Shown piece after piece: positions 45,801-53,741 of a stretch of 64,000 nucleotides of DNA; position 1 is the first letter of the stretch; each line of letters starts with the position of its first letter. This DNA is from Saccharibacillus kuerlensis DSM 22868 (GTDB taxonomy: Bacteria; Bacillota; Bacilli; Paenibacillales; Paenibacillaceae): positions 1 to 64,000 of the forward strand of contig NZ_KB899294.1 in NCBI RefSeq assembly GCF_000378145.1. Direction: 5' to 3'. Made by a program: the position numbers and the translations under genes. Below the pieces are notes generated by a model. The model did not search any database. It had not been told where the DNA came from and saw nothing but the letters and a program-made list of their open reading frames with translations.

Positions 45801-45989
45801 TCGGTAACCGATCTCGATCGGGCAGGAAGTTTTGCTGCTGACGCGATCAATACAGCGGCGCAGTATGGGCTGATCAAAGGCGGAACATTCCGCCCTACGG
45901 CCGAAGCGACACGTGCCGAGATGCTGCAAATGCTCTGGAATGCCCTGGAGCTCGATCCCGATTTCAAACAGCTGCTGGATTCGCTGTAA
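42870..45989 (+). CDS. S-layer-anchored GH9 endoglucanase
   Basis: 1039 residues. Signal peptide (about 1-39, cleavage after VATIHA), an N-terminal carbohydrate-binding-like beta-sandwich (about 40-225), a cellulase Ig-like (CelD_N) domain (about 230-320), and a GH9 catalytic domain (about 325-760) with the signature GGWWDAGDTGKYV containing the paired catalytic-site aspartates. A Pro/Thr linker (about 765-830) and three SLH domains (VFSDANGHWA, EFTDINGHWG, and a weaker third) follow, anchoring it to the secondary cell-wall polymer. It hydrolyses cellulose or related beta-glucans at the cell surface. ATG 42870 has GGAGGG upstream. A frame open from TTG 42831 is rejected because that codon is part of the cre site. 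Confidence 0.93.
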   Translation: MYQRTKTLGTKRTLFKVVGGLLAVSLAFPAVGPVATIHAEEAIEYAPPGGPDWNKLRDIVIADYGWGDKVTVTDDVYQEQTGKKIETSGNWIAHYTTNGWQTFDFSRYGANGTLEFDAVGIEGGESFRIGFRDGVHERLQANGEFYIDNDNNPEETNIDVFSKDVSEYKPLTTEWQHYSIPLKDLFGSDPLFDPSQVQLLKLAGDSSVTFRIANIKVVSPDTEISAAPIKVNQVGYLNEGEKYALVSGYYNELNATVGTPFEVKRTSDGTTMYNGTLSLIKAYDPSSGEKVLKADFTPLREPGEYEIVVDGIAAPSVPFRLGTDVYGDLLTDVQKFFYYQRANDDLDAEHAGEFAREGLHKIDSNLPLQSNPSITKDVSGGWWDAGDTGKYVTAAATAVSDLLWAYEAYPTAFPDRQLNIPESGNGISDLLDEIKFETDFFLKMQDPETGGFYAYVIREPEPKRFIMDGTGDKSVIPTAQTANTVGALAHASLVFKSDPALEDYSNTLLKSAVDGWTFLENHPEYIAQPDGPYNDNNDKNDRFYAAAALYRATGEAKYGDYVKAHYQNFENVFESTNFSHGINGMEMIGYYHYLSASQVDPEIRDWFAPKYEVWRDKVLDATLNDAVWRNSTQDNFYWGANSNVASVPVSLAIGSRILGTFDEANIQAAASNLNYLLGINPLQLSYITGHGENRIRSTHHEIYMRDFIIEMPNGYMAGGPNSSKAKFPAKAYNESTIDWETNEQALNYNSPLIYLTAMLQEAQLSEPTNPTPTPTNPAPTFPVPSNPAPSAPAPSTPVTPPASNGQPAPSTPAPAPAVPQPAPAPSVFNSRAIDAGRLLQNLQERQGNAGNTAPRVFSDANGHWAARVLNGFAKLGVIEGYADGTVKPNAAVSRAEFAVLLDRLFGLQADTSQSAEFTDINGHWGGNSIRKLASLGILNGYGDGSFKPGKSLSRQEAVVILSRILELQNAAVTTNPPSVTDLDRAGSFAADAINTAAQYGLIKGGTFRPTAEATRAEMLQMLWNALELDPDFKQLLDSL

Positions 45990-46025
45990 TTCAGCTGTAA
46001 TTCAGCTGTAATTCAATAGGTACAC

Positions 46026-46070
46026 AAAAAAGCTTGGCCTAGTCCGAAAGAGGACTGAGCCAAGCTTTTT
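46026..46070. terminator. Bidirectional terminator
   Basis: AAAAAGCTTGGCCTAGTCC pairs with GGACTGAGCCAAGCTTTTT; convergent genes on both sides. The cellulase stop just before it lies in a short TAATTCAGCTG tandem repeat (45988-46014). Confidence 0.92.
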
Positions 46071-46100
46071 CTTATGATTGGATTCAAGGAAGTGCAGCTT

Positions 46101-48050
46101 CTATCGAACCGGGTTCTCTGCGGTTTCGTCCGGCAGGAAATGCCGCGACAGATCCCCGAACAGCGAGTAATAGTCGCCATTCGTTAACTTGTTCGGATCG
46201 CTGATCAGGTTCAGCGTCTCCTGCTGCAGCCAGCCGTCGGCAAGCAGCGTTTCCAAGGCGCTGCCTTCAGGTACAGACAGGTCCATGGCGCTGGCAATCA
46301 ATCCGGCGGCGATTTCCAGAGTCAAATCCTCTTTGGCGGGATCGGCGTAGCCGGCCAGTACGCCTTCCATTTCGCCCGGGAAGAAATCCCGGTGCAGCAG
46401 GCGCACGGCTCGTACAGCGTTGAAGAAGCGCTGTACGTTAGCTTCATTGTCGAGTCCCCAGCCGTCGTTCTCGTATCCGCCGGACGTCAAATACATATTG
46501 GCGGCGATCAGCATACCGGGATAATGCTTATGCTTCGTGTATTCCGGCTGCGGAAGATCAGGCCGTGACAAGTCCACGCCCTGCTTACGGAGCTGCTTCT
46601 TGAGCGCTTCGATTCGCTCTTCCGAACCGGATAATTCGCGCAGACTCATATCGGAGTCCAGCGCGAGCTTGACTGCGGCTCCGGCCGCTTCGGCAGTCGC
46701 CATGCCAATGGGAATCGTCCGTGCACTGCCGTGCGGCACGGTATCGAACCCGGCCGAACGTCCGACGACGAGCAGGCCGTCAACGGTCTTCGGCACGAGC
46801 GTACGGAATGGAACACCATACTGGCTCGGCTTCATAAGCACCGTACCGATTCGTCCGTCGCTTGTGCTCTGAATATCGACCGGATACGAACCGTAGGCGA
46901 TATCGTCCCAGTGGGAACGATTCTCCATCACGTCTGCCAGATTCAGGCGGTACTCGGCTTTAAGATGGCGGGATTCCCGCAGGTACAATTCGCTGGCCAC
47001 GCCGTCATACTCCAGCGCAGCCATTTCCGGGAAGCGCTGCTTTAGGAAGTCGACGATTTTTGGCGCTTCCGCCGTACCGATTTCCATCCCCCGCTTCACC
47101 GATTCCGGATCAAGCGGGTCTACGCCGAACAGCAGCAGGGCATTGATCAAGATGGTCCCGTCATTTTGCCGACCGATATTCAATCCGCGCATCTTCACTT
47201 TTGTCGGATCGCTTGACGGATATTCCGCGGCTTCCTTATAGCCCCACACGCTCATCTGGTCAATACCGGTGTCATTGTGCTTGGCAAGCTTATTCCAGAT
47301 TTCTTGAGTCATGCCTTTCATACGAAACACGAGCGTGGAAGCCATAAGGCTGTCCGTGTCGCCGATATCTTCGCGCCCGAGCGTAAACTGGGCTCCCGCT
47401 TCGGCGGCCACATCGGCATTCTGCGTTGCATCGATCAGGGCGGAAGCAAGCACTCTCTGCTCGGTTCCATCCTGCAGCGTAATGTTCATACCGGTGACGA
47501 CCGTACGGCCGTCGAGCGTACCGGTAATCGGAGTCATAGCGCGCGTTCCCATTACCAGATCAATATTGGGTTCGGCTTTGACCATTTTATAAAATACATT
47601 GGCCGCGACATTTACATCAAATGAAGAGCCTTCGACTTGATCGTACCATTCTTGAAAAAGGCCTTTATTTAAATAATTCGCCGGTCGAAATTGCGGGAAG
47701 AAAAACGGCTGCTTCGGTGAATAGTTAAGGTCGATCGTATTCAGTCCGCCGACTGTCATCAGCCCGCCCAGCATGGTCCGATCATGTCCGTCGACCAGCA
47801 GTACGTTCAGCCCGTTGCGCGCGGCAGAGATAGCGGCAGCGATCCCTTCCGGATCAGTGCCGGCAACAATTACATCGTACTGTTCCGAAATGGTGTCGGC
47901 CGAGACGACAGGGATAAGCGCTTCGGGAACGCCGTGGTTAACGAGTCGGCTCTGTTCCAACTGCCGGAAGAGCAGAAGAGCTGCGATACCCAGCACGCAT
48001 ACGACGGCAAGAGAAAGAGCGACGGTTTTTTTCCAGTTTTTCAAACGCAT
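46101..48050 (-). CDS. Membrane-anchored FAD-dependent oxidoreductase
   Basis: 649 residues of the FAD_oxidored type. A single N-terminal membrane helix (about 8-28; VALSLAVVCVLGIAALLLF), probably an uncleaved anchor with the enzyme outside. Then the FAD-binding Rossmann fold YDVIVAGTDPEGIAAAISAA, in which the central Gly of GxGxxG is replaced by Asp-Pro-Glu, then VLLVDG. A later GLLVVGRSAGFD...GMATAEAAG is the second FAD-contact region. Family members act on unknown substrates, often in sugar-utilisation loci. An AAAGGA ribosome site lies 11 bases from the ATG. Confidence 0.85.
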   Translation of the reverse strand: MRLKNWKKTVALSLAVVCVLGIAALLLFRQLEQSRLVNHGVPEALIPVVSADTISEQYDVIVAGTDPEGIAAAISAARNGLNVLLVDGHDRTMLGGLMTVGGLNTIDLNYSPKQPFFFPQFRPANYLNKGLFQEWYDQVEGSSFDVNVAANVFYKMVKAEPNIDLVMGTRAMTPITGTLDGRTVVTGMNITLQDGTEQRVLASALIDATQNADVAAEAGAQFTLGREDIGDTDSLMASTLVFRMKGMTQEIWNKLAKHNDTGIDQMSVWGYKEAAEYPSSDPTKVKMRGLNIGRQNDGTILINALLLFGVDPLDPESVKRGMEIGTAEAPKIVDFLKQRFPEMAALEYDGVASELYLRESRHLKAEYRLNLADVMENRSHWDDIAYGSYPVDIQSTSDGRIGTVLMKPSQYGVPFRTLVPKTVDGLLVVGRSAGFDTVPHGSARTIPIGMATAEAAGAAVKLALDSDMSLRELSGSEERIEALKKQLRKQGVDLSRPDLPQPEYTKHKHYPGMLIAANMYLTSGGYENDGWGLDNEANVQRFFNAVRAVRLLHRDFFPGEMEGVLAGYADPAKEDLTLEIAAGLIASAMDLSVPEGSALETLLADGWLQQETLNLISDPNKLTNGDYYSLFGDLSRHFLPDETAENPVR

Positions 48051-48300
48051 TGATGTAGAATTCCTTTCTGAAATCCGGCGAAGCCGCTTGATTTACATGA
48101 GGTTTTTTTGCAGACGCATGTTCTGAATATATCGGTTTTTGGACAGGGTAACAAGCTTTCGCCAAGGATTAGAGAGTAACAATATTGTAATGAAAAGGAG
48201 AATTCAGGCTTATAAAGGGAAAAGAGAGGTTAAAAACTTCCTTGAACGTCTATAGATTATAAAAGGAAACGATCCCGATTCGGACAAAGGAGGAGAACGC

Positions 48301-49239
48301 ATGAAGGTGCAGGCAGAACGCGAGCTGGAAGCCCGAATTAAGCATGGTTATGCCGATGTGAACGGAGTGCTGCTGCATTACGTGGAAGGTGGAGAAGGAC
48401 CGCTGGTCCTGCTGCTGCACGGATTTCCGGATTTCTGGTATACATGGCGGAATCAGATTCCGGCATTGATCGATGCGGGTTACCGAGTGGTGGCACCGGA
48501 TCTCCGCGGTTACAACGAGTCGTCGAAGCCGAGCGGCATATCGAGTTACCGGATCGAGGAATTGTGCGCCGATGTTGACGGACTGATTGAGCATTTTGGC
48601 GAAGAAAAAATTCTGCTGGCGGGTCATGATTGGGGAGGAAATGTGTCTTGGTTCTTCGCTATGCGCTATCCGCATCGGGTGCGCCGGCTTGCCGTACTCA
48701 ATATGCCGCATCCCCAACGTATGCTGGAAGGAATGCGGACGCTTCGTCAACTGCGAAAAAGCTGGTATATCTTCTTCTTCCAACTTCCGAATCTGCCAGA
48801 ATGGATGATGAGAGCGGGCGGTTTTAGCATGCTGCGCGGCCTTTTGCGAAGCGAACCTAATGAACCTTTTACCGAAGAAGAACTGCAGCATTATGTGAAA
48901 GCCTTTGAAGGACCGCGTACTATCGAATCCGCTATTCATTATTATCGGGCAATTATGCGGTATCCTTCCGAGCTGAAAAAGAGCGATATGCAGATCGTTA
49001 TGGCGCCGGTGCTGGTGTTGTTCGGCGACCGCGATCCGCACTTGTCGAAGGAACTGGCACGTCCGTCAGCGGAACTGGTGCCGAATGTGGAAGTTCATCA
49101 TTATCCACAGGCAGCTCATTGGGTGCAGCATGACGAGGCGGAAGAGGTGTCAAGACGACTGACAGACTTCTTTGGGAAAGCTGCTGAAGATTCCTATGCA
49201 CCCGGAACGGGGGAGCCGCTTCTTCACAACCAGCTATAA
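48301..49239 (+). CDS. Alpha/beta hydrolase, epoxide hydrolase-like
   Basis: 312 residues, cytoplasmic. Oxyanion motif LHGFPDFWYTW, nucleophile motif LLAGHDWGGNVSW (Asp about 110), acid in LFGDRDPHL, and base His in YPQAAHWVQHD. An Asp nucleophile in GHDWGG indicates an epoxide hydrolase or haloalkane dehalogenase type rather than a serine esterase; HGFPdfwYtW favours epoxide hydrolase. AAAGGAGGAG lies five bases before the ATG. Divergent from the FAD oxidoreductase. Confidence 0.9.
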   Translation: MKVQAERELEARIKHGYADVNGVLLHYVEGGEGPLVLLLHGFPDFWYTWRNQIPALIDAGYRVVAPDLRGYNESSKPSGISSYRIEELCADVDGLIEHFGEEKILLAGHDWGGNVSWFFAMRYPHRVRRLAVLNMPHPQRMLEGMRTLRQLRKSWYIFFFQLPNLPEWMMRAGGFSMLRGLLRSEPNEPFTEEELQHYVKAFEGPRTIESAIHYYRAIMRYPSELKKSDMQIVMAPVLVLFGDRDPHLSKELARPSAELVPNVEVHHYPQAAHWVQHDEAEEVSRRLTDFFGKAAEDSYAPGTGEPLLHNQL

Positions 49240-49339
49240 AACCCGGACTTACGCAGGGGATGTAATAGATGGAAAAAGAGAGCTAAACAGGATGATGGAC
49301 GTATGTATTTTGGGACTAATTACGTAGTAAAATAGAGAG

Positions 49340-49415
49340 TATAAGATAGAGAGTTATCAGAATAGAAGTTATAAGAATAGAGAGTCATCAGAATAGAAGT
49401 TATACGTATAAAGAG
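49340..49415. repeat. Tandem repeat of ~31 bp
   Basis: Two units of GAGAGT(T/C)ATCAGAATAG with AAGTTATAAGAATA-type spacers, each divisible into about 15-bp halves. Confidence 0.7.
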
Positions 49416-49453
49416 TAATCAAGTTGATTTTGATACAGGGAGGGGTGTTAAAA

Positions 49454-49945
49454 GTGGAAAAAATATCTTTTGCAAAGGGAGATCTGGGGAACTGGACGGT
49501 TAACTATAGACCTTCGAATATTATAAATCCGGATCTTGCGCGTGCAGTTCCGCAGAGCGGATCTGCGGCGCCGGCGCCAAGAGTCGGTAAATCCGGACAA
49601 AGCGGCGAACCGGCCGGGGCGCTTGAGCGGTTTGGCGAAGCAGAGCAGCGAAAGCTGGAAGCTCGTCGGGCCGAGAAACAGGCGGAAGAACGACTGGCGC
49701 AGCAGAAGCTGCTGCAGATGTTCTATGCGGAGCGAGCCAAGATTGAAGTCTCGCCTGAAAAGCTCAAAGCCACAGCGAAAGCGATGGCGGAGCGCTCGAT
49801 CGAGCAGTCGATGATTACCGACGGCATATCCATGAAGGTCGAATGGAGATCGGAACTTCATAAGGTCAGCATGGAGATCAGTCAGGAAGCGTACGCCAAG
49901 CTGAACGAGCAGGCCGATTCGAATAATAAGCCGGCAGTTAACTGA
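49454..49945 (+). CDS. Hypothetical protein with central coiled coil
   Basis: 163 residues, soluble. A Pro/Ala-rich N-terminal segment, an Arg/Glu/Ala/Gln-rich helix (about 60-105; RKLEARRAEKQAEERLAQQK) and a mixed C-terminal domain. Family not recognised. GTG 49454 has GGGAGGGG eight bases upstream; a longer frame from TTG 49424 has no ribosome site. Monocistronic, with a terminator at 50091. Confidence 0.65.
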   Translation: MEKISFAKGDLGNWTVNYRPSNIINPDLARAVPQSGSAAPAPRVGKSGQSGEPAGALERFGEAEQRKLEARRAEKQAEERLAQQKLLQMFYAERAKIEVSPEKLKATAKAMAERSIEQSMITDGISMKVEWRSELHKVSMEISQEAYAKLNEQADSNNKPAVN

Positions 49946-50090
49946 ATAATGTTCTTTGTAAGTACACGGGCGGTATTTATCCGGGATCGATAATCTGCAG
50001 CCGTACGGATTCAGCATTATGCACTTAAGTTTTATCTTGAAGTGGCTGTACATAGAACATGTGTTGAATTAGATAAACATAACAAAAGAC

Positions 50091-50115
50091 TCCTCATATC
50101 GAGGAGTCTTTTGTT
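50091..50115. terminator. Bidirectional terminator
   Basis: AACAAAAGACTCCTC pairs perfectly with GAGGAGTCTTTTGTT. Confidence 0.9.
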
Positions 50116-50187
50116 ATGCAAATACAGATGCTCAGAGCTCAAGAGAAAATCTTATAATCGTTAAAGCGCAGGTGACATTAAGAAATC

Positions 50188-51636
50188 TTACAGGCTGCGC
50201 GTGCTTTGAGTTCCTGCTGCCGCTCTATGAACCCAAATTATATCCTTACGCCGGTAAATGCCGAGAATCAAGCCGAAGATCGCACAGTTGATGATCGCTG
50301 TGCTGCCGCCGTAGCCGATAAATGGCATCGCGATCTTCGTGAACGGCAGCAGACCAAGCGACGCTCCGATTCCGTAGATCCATTGCCCGGCCAGCAGAAT
50401 CGACAGCCCGGCCGCAAGGGAGCGTCCGTAATAATCCGTAATGGCCCGGACCGCACCCAGAAGCAGAACAACCAGCCATACGATGCAGACCACCAGGATA
50501 CCTGCCGCGATCCATCCGAAGCTGTAGGTCAGGTAAGGGAAAATGGCATCGGCATAGGGATAAGTGATCGATTGTCCGGAAGAACCAAAGCCCTGTCCCA
50601 ACCAGCCGCCTTCCCGGATTGCTGCTGCCATGGTGGTATTTGCGTAATTAGCGTCCGGCGTCAGAGGATGAGGGGCAAAGACCGCCATTATTCGATCCTG
50701 CCAGTATTCATTTCGTAAATAAAGGCTTACCGCCGAAGCCGCTGCCGCGGCAGGCAACGCGTACAAATAGATTCGGGAACCTCCAGCTCGCGAAAAAAGC
50801 AGCAAAGAGGCGATAAGATACAGGGATAATAGCAGCCACGCCAGCAGAGAGAAATAGATATACAGCGCGACAGGCAGCAGTATTAGAGCGATTGCGACCC
50901 ATTGACGTCCGCTGTTCCATTTTTCATCTTTTAAAGTCAGCCGTTCGAATAGTCCGGGTAACGCGAGCAAAAACAGGATGAACATGCATAAGGTCCAGTT
51001 CAGCGTAATGCCACCGATATTCACCCAACCGAGCGTTCCATTGATCATAGTTGAGCCGAACGTGAAGAACAGAATTGTAAGAAGGATCGTGATCGTATAC
51101 AACCAAACCGCATGCTTTTTCAGCAGACGATAGTCGAAAAAGGTAAAGAGAATAAGCGCTGCAATCCCCATCCCGTAATATACACTCTGCTGCTCGCCGA
51201 AATTGATGAATTGGAATATGCCATCACCCGAGGCCGCCAGCGAGAACAGGGCTAACAGTCCGATCGCCACAATCGCCGTCAGCGGCACTAGCAGCTTCCA
51301 GTTGAATTTCGGCCGATGAACCTGCCCCAGCGTCCCGCCGACTTCGTCCGCGTCGCCCATCTGCGCAAGCGCCCAGGATGCAGCTTCGAGCGGCGAAGCG
51401 CCGGAGTCTTCGCGCCCTGCCGCCAGCTCGTCGATATGCGCGCGCATCTCTTCCCGCAGCTCGGGATGCAGCTCCTTGGCTTTGATACGGGCGCACATGC
51501 GATCCAGATAAGCGTCGACGAGGAGATCGGCGTCCGGGCGTTCCTGACTCTGGACGTCCGCTTCGAACTCGAATCCTTTTCCTGCCGATGAGACCTTGGA
51601 CGATTCGTTATGTGCTTTTGTGTGATCTGAACTCAT
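50188..51636 (-). CDS. SEDS (FtsW/RodA-like) protein with permease-prefix domain, copy 2
   Basis: 482 residues. The N-terminal cytoplasmic 'permease prefix domain 1' (about 35-100; DLLVDAYLDRMCARIKAKEL, ELREEMRAHI, ASWALAQMGDADEVGGTLG) precedes about ten transmembrane helices of the SEDS family. The late loop YPYADAIFPYLTYSFGWIA keeps an Asp at the place of the catalytic aspartate of RodA/FtsW (HTDFIF), so peptidoglycan or other polyprenyl-sugar polymerase activity is possible. Start overlaps the stop of copy 1 (ATGA). Third gene of a PadR-led operon. Confidence 0.85.
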   Translation of the reverse strand: MSSDHTKAHNESSKVSSAGKGFEFEADVQSQERPDADLLVDAYLDRMCARIKAKELHPELREEMRAHIDELAAGREDSGASPLEAASWALAQMGDADEVGGTLGQVHRPKFNWKLLVPLTAIVAIGLLALFSLAASGDGIFQFINFGEQQSVYYGMGIAALILFTFFDYRLLKKHAVWLYTITILLTILFFTFGSTMINGTLGWVNIGGITLNWTLCMFILFLLALPGLFERLTLKDEKWNSGRQWVAIALILLPVALYIYFSLLAWLLLSLYLIASLLLFSRAGGSRIYLYALPAAAAASAVSLYLRNEYWQDRIMAVFAPHPLTPDANYANTTMAAAIREGGWLGQGFGSSGQSITYPYADAIFPYLTYSFGWIAAGILVVCIVWLVVLLLGAVRAITDYYGRSLAAGLSILLAGQWIYGIGASLGLLPFTKIAMPFIGYGGSTAIINCAIFGLILGIYRRKDIIWVHRAAAGTQSTRSL

Positions 51637-53225
51637 GAAGGCACTCCTTTCGCTTTAGCTCCAGTGTTCTTGGTGTTAGACAATCGTTCCTTCGGTACGA
51701 TGTCTCTGCGCCGATGAATGCCCAGCATCAAGCCGAAGAGGGCGAAGTAGACAATAGAAGAGCTGCCGTAACTGAGAAAAGGTAGATGCACATCGATATA
51801 CGGCAGTAAGTTCAGGGATGCGCCGATCGTATAAAGGGTTTGAACGATAAAAGCAGATGAGAATAGAACGATCAGCGTTTTGCCGTACAAGTCACGTACC
51901 TGCCGAATTGACCGAAGCAGCTGAACGATCAGATAACTTAAGATGCCTAGAAAAACGGCGGCGCCGATCCAACCGAAACTGTAGATAAAATAAATGAAAA
52001 CCATATCGGAATAGATATCGGCCATCGGAGCAAAAGATGAACCGAAGCCATGGCCCCATAGACCAGAGGCATTCAAGACTTCGCTGATCCGATCATTCAA
52101 GAAACGTACATCCGGATTGACCGATTGAGGGGCATACACCGATTGGAACAGACCGATGCGCCTTGCAGCCCAATCGGCCCAATAATGGGATTGAAGCAGG
52201 TACAGGCCAATCCCCGCAGACAGAACAGCCGATGCAGGGAGAAAGGTCCGCAGATGCTCTCTTCTCCCGCAGAATTTCACATACAGGGGCAGAGCAAGCA
52301 TCAGGTAAAAAACAGCCGTCAAGGTCTTGTGCATCCCGATATAAGGCAGCACCGGTACAATCAGAAGCCCTATCAGAAGCATCACGGACGGTGCGTAAGG
52401 AGATTGGCTGCGCCAATCCTGGCGAGTCAGCAGACCTGTCAGCGACAGGACGAACAAATATAGCGAAGGAGTTGTCCACTCGATCCTCCAAGCAGCCAGA
52501 TTCAGGTAACCATAACCTGCCTGGCCGTCGGCTCCATCGGTCCATCCTTGAGCCGCAGTCAATAGTGTGAGCCCCAGCGTGATTACGTATAGAGCGAGCG
52601 AGTATTTCTGCAGCCGTTTGTAATCGAAAAAGATCAATGCGGTACACACCGCTGCTCCCATCAATATGTACAAAAGCTGCTCATGCGCCAGATGCAGATA
52701 AGAAAGGGGGCGGGATTTCAAGCCTTCTCCATCCGAGTAGAAGGTGTACCAGCTGGCGGTTCCGATAGAGAAAATCACTGCAAGTCCAATCGCTACAATC
52801 GCCGAGAGCGGCACCAACAGCTTCCAGTTAAACTTCGGCCGATGAATCTGCCCCAGCGTCCCGCCGACTTCGTCTGCATCGCCCATCTGCGCAAGCGCCC
52901 AGGATGCGGATTCAAGTGGCGAAGCGCCGGAGTCTTCCCGTCCTGCCGCCAGCTCCTCGATATGCCCGCGCATCTCTTCCCGCAGCTCCGAATGCAGCTC
53001 TTTCGCTTTGACACGGGCGCACATGCGGTCCAGATAAGCGTCGACGAGAAGGTCGGCTTCGCGGCGTTCCTGCGTATCGTTTGACCGCAGATCTCCTGAC
53101 CGCAAATCTTCCGACTGCGTATCGCTCAACTGCGCCTCGCGGCTGGAGACTTTTGCGCCGCCGTCAGATGCTGGTATGTCGGCCAAGCCTTCCAGGTTGT
53201 CCTTTTCCCGATCGAATCCGCTCAT
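51633..53225 (-). CDS. SEDS (FtsW/RodA-like) protein with permease-prefix domain, copy 1
   Basis: 530 residues, paralogous to the next gene: same prefix domain (about 55-125) and SEDS membrane core, with the Asp in DIYSDMVFIYFIYSFGWIG. The N-terminus is longer and carries repeated Ser-Asp-Leu-Arg units (LRSGDLRSNDTQ). The prefix-coding DNA of the two genes is nearly identical for about 250 bp, while the membrane parts have diverged strongly. The start overlaps the PadR stop by four bases. Prefix domains of this type usually sit in PadR-regulated permeases. The role (stress-induced wall synthesis or export) is not known. Confidence 0.85.
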   Translation of the reverse strand: MSGFDREKDNLEGLADIPASDGGAKVSSREAQLSDTQSEDLRSGDLRSNDTQERREADLLVDAYLDRMCARVKAKELHSELREEMRGHIEELAAGREDSGASPLESASWALAQMGDADEVGGTLGQIHRPKFNWKLLVPLSAIVAIGLAVIFSIGTASWYTFYSDGEGLKSRPLSYLHLAHEQLLYILMGAAVCTALIFFDYKRLQKYSLALYVITLGLTLLTAAQGWTDGADGQAGYGYLNLAAWRIEWTTPSLYLFVLSLTGLLTRQDWRSQSPYAPSVMLLIGLLIVPVLPYIGMHKTLTAVFYLMLALPLYVKFCGRREHLRTFLPASAVLSAGIGLYLLQSHYWADWAARRIGLFQSVYAPQSVNPDVRFLNDRISEVLNASGLWGHGFGSSFAPMADIYSDMVFIYFIYSFGWIGAAVFLGILSYLIVQLLRSIRQVRDLYGKTLIVLFSSAFIVQTLYTIGASLNLLPYIDVHLPFLSYGSSSIVYFALFGLMLGIHRRRDIVPKERLSNTKNTGAKAKGVPS

Positions 53226-53554
53226 GCCCGACCCTCCCCGAGCACCGAATTAACCGCGCCGCTGAAAACCCGCCATTCTTCCTTCTTCTGTTTGAGCTGC
53301 TTCAGTCCGGCGTCGGTCACCGTGTAATATTTGCGTTTGCGGCCGCCGCTTTCTTCCCAGTGCGATTCTACCCAACGCTCGGCCTCCATCGCGTGCAGAA
53401 TAGGGTAAAGTGTGCCTTCTTTAAGCGCGAATACGCCATCCGAACGACTATCCAACTCCTTGATCAGTTCGTAACCGTACATACTTTTGCTCGACAGAAC
53501 GGTCAGCACCAGCGCGCCGGTTGAGCCTTTCAGCAGTTCTTTGCTTACTTTCAC
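53222..53554 (-). CDS. PadR-family transcriptional repressor
   Basis: 110 residues with the PadR winged helix: LTVLSSKSMYGYELIKELD, GVFALKEGTLYPILHAME, and WVESHWEESGGRKRKYYTVT. Members repress their own operon until an effector binds. GTG 53554, with AGGAGG ten bases upstream. It overlaps the first SEDS gene and is preceded by a 30-bp dyad covering its promoter. Confidence 0.92.
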   Translation of the reverse strand: MKVSKELLKGSTGALVLTVLSSKSMYGYELIKELDSRSDGVFALKEGTLYPILHAMEAERWVESHWEESGGRKRKYYTVTDAGLKQLKQKKEEWRVFSGAVNSVLGEGRA

Positions 53555-53580
53555 CTTGGAACGTCCTCCTTTTATCTATA

Positions 53581-53626
53581 CCTAGAATTACTATGTATCG
53601 TAATACTAGGCTTTGGGATATGTCAA
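53581..53626 (-). promoter_or_regulatory. PadR operon promoter with overlapping dyad operator
   Basis: On the minus strand TTGACA (53621-53626) and a -10-like TACGAT about 18 bp on. The -10 lies inside a 30-bp near-perfect palindrome (53581-53610; arms CCTAGWATTACKAT) with an ATGTAT/ATACAT centre, as in other PadR operators. Repression by blocking RNA polymerase is expected. Confidence 0.75.
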
Positions 53627-53741
53627 GTTTTTGGGAAAAATGAGAAAGAAAAGGAGTTGGTGTGAAGGGACGAGAATGATAGTATGAGAGGGGAAACATT
53701 AAGAGGGCAAAGGTCAATCATCATTTTTACAGGGGGCTGTA

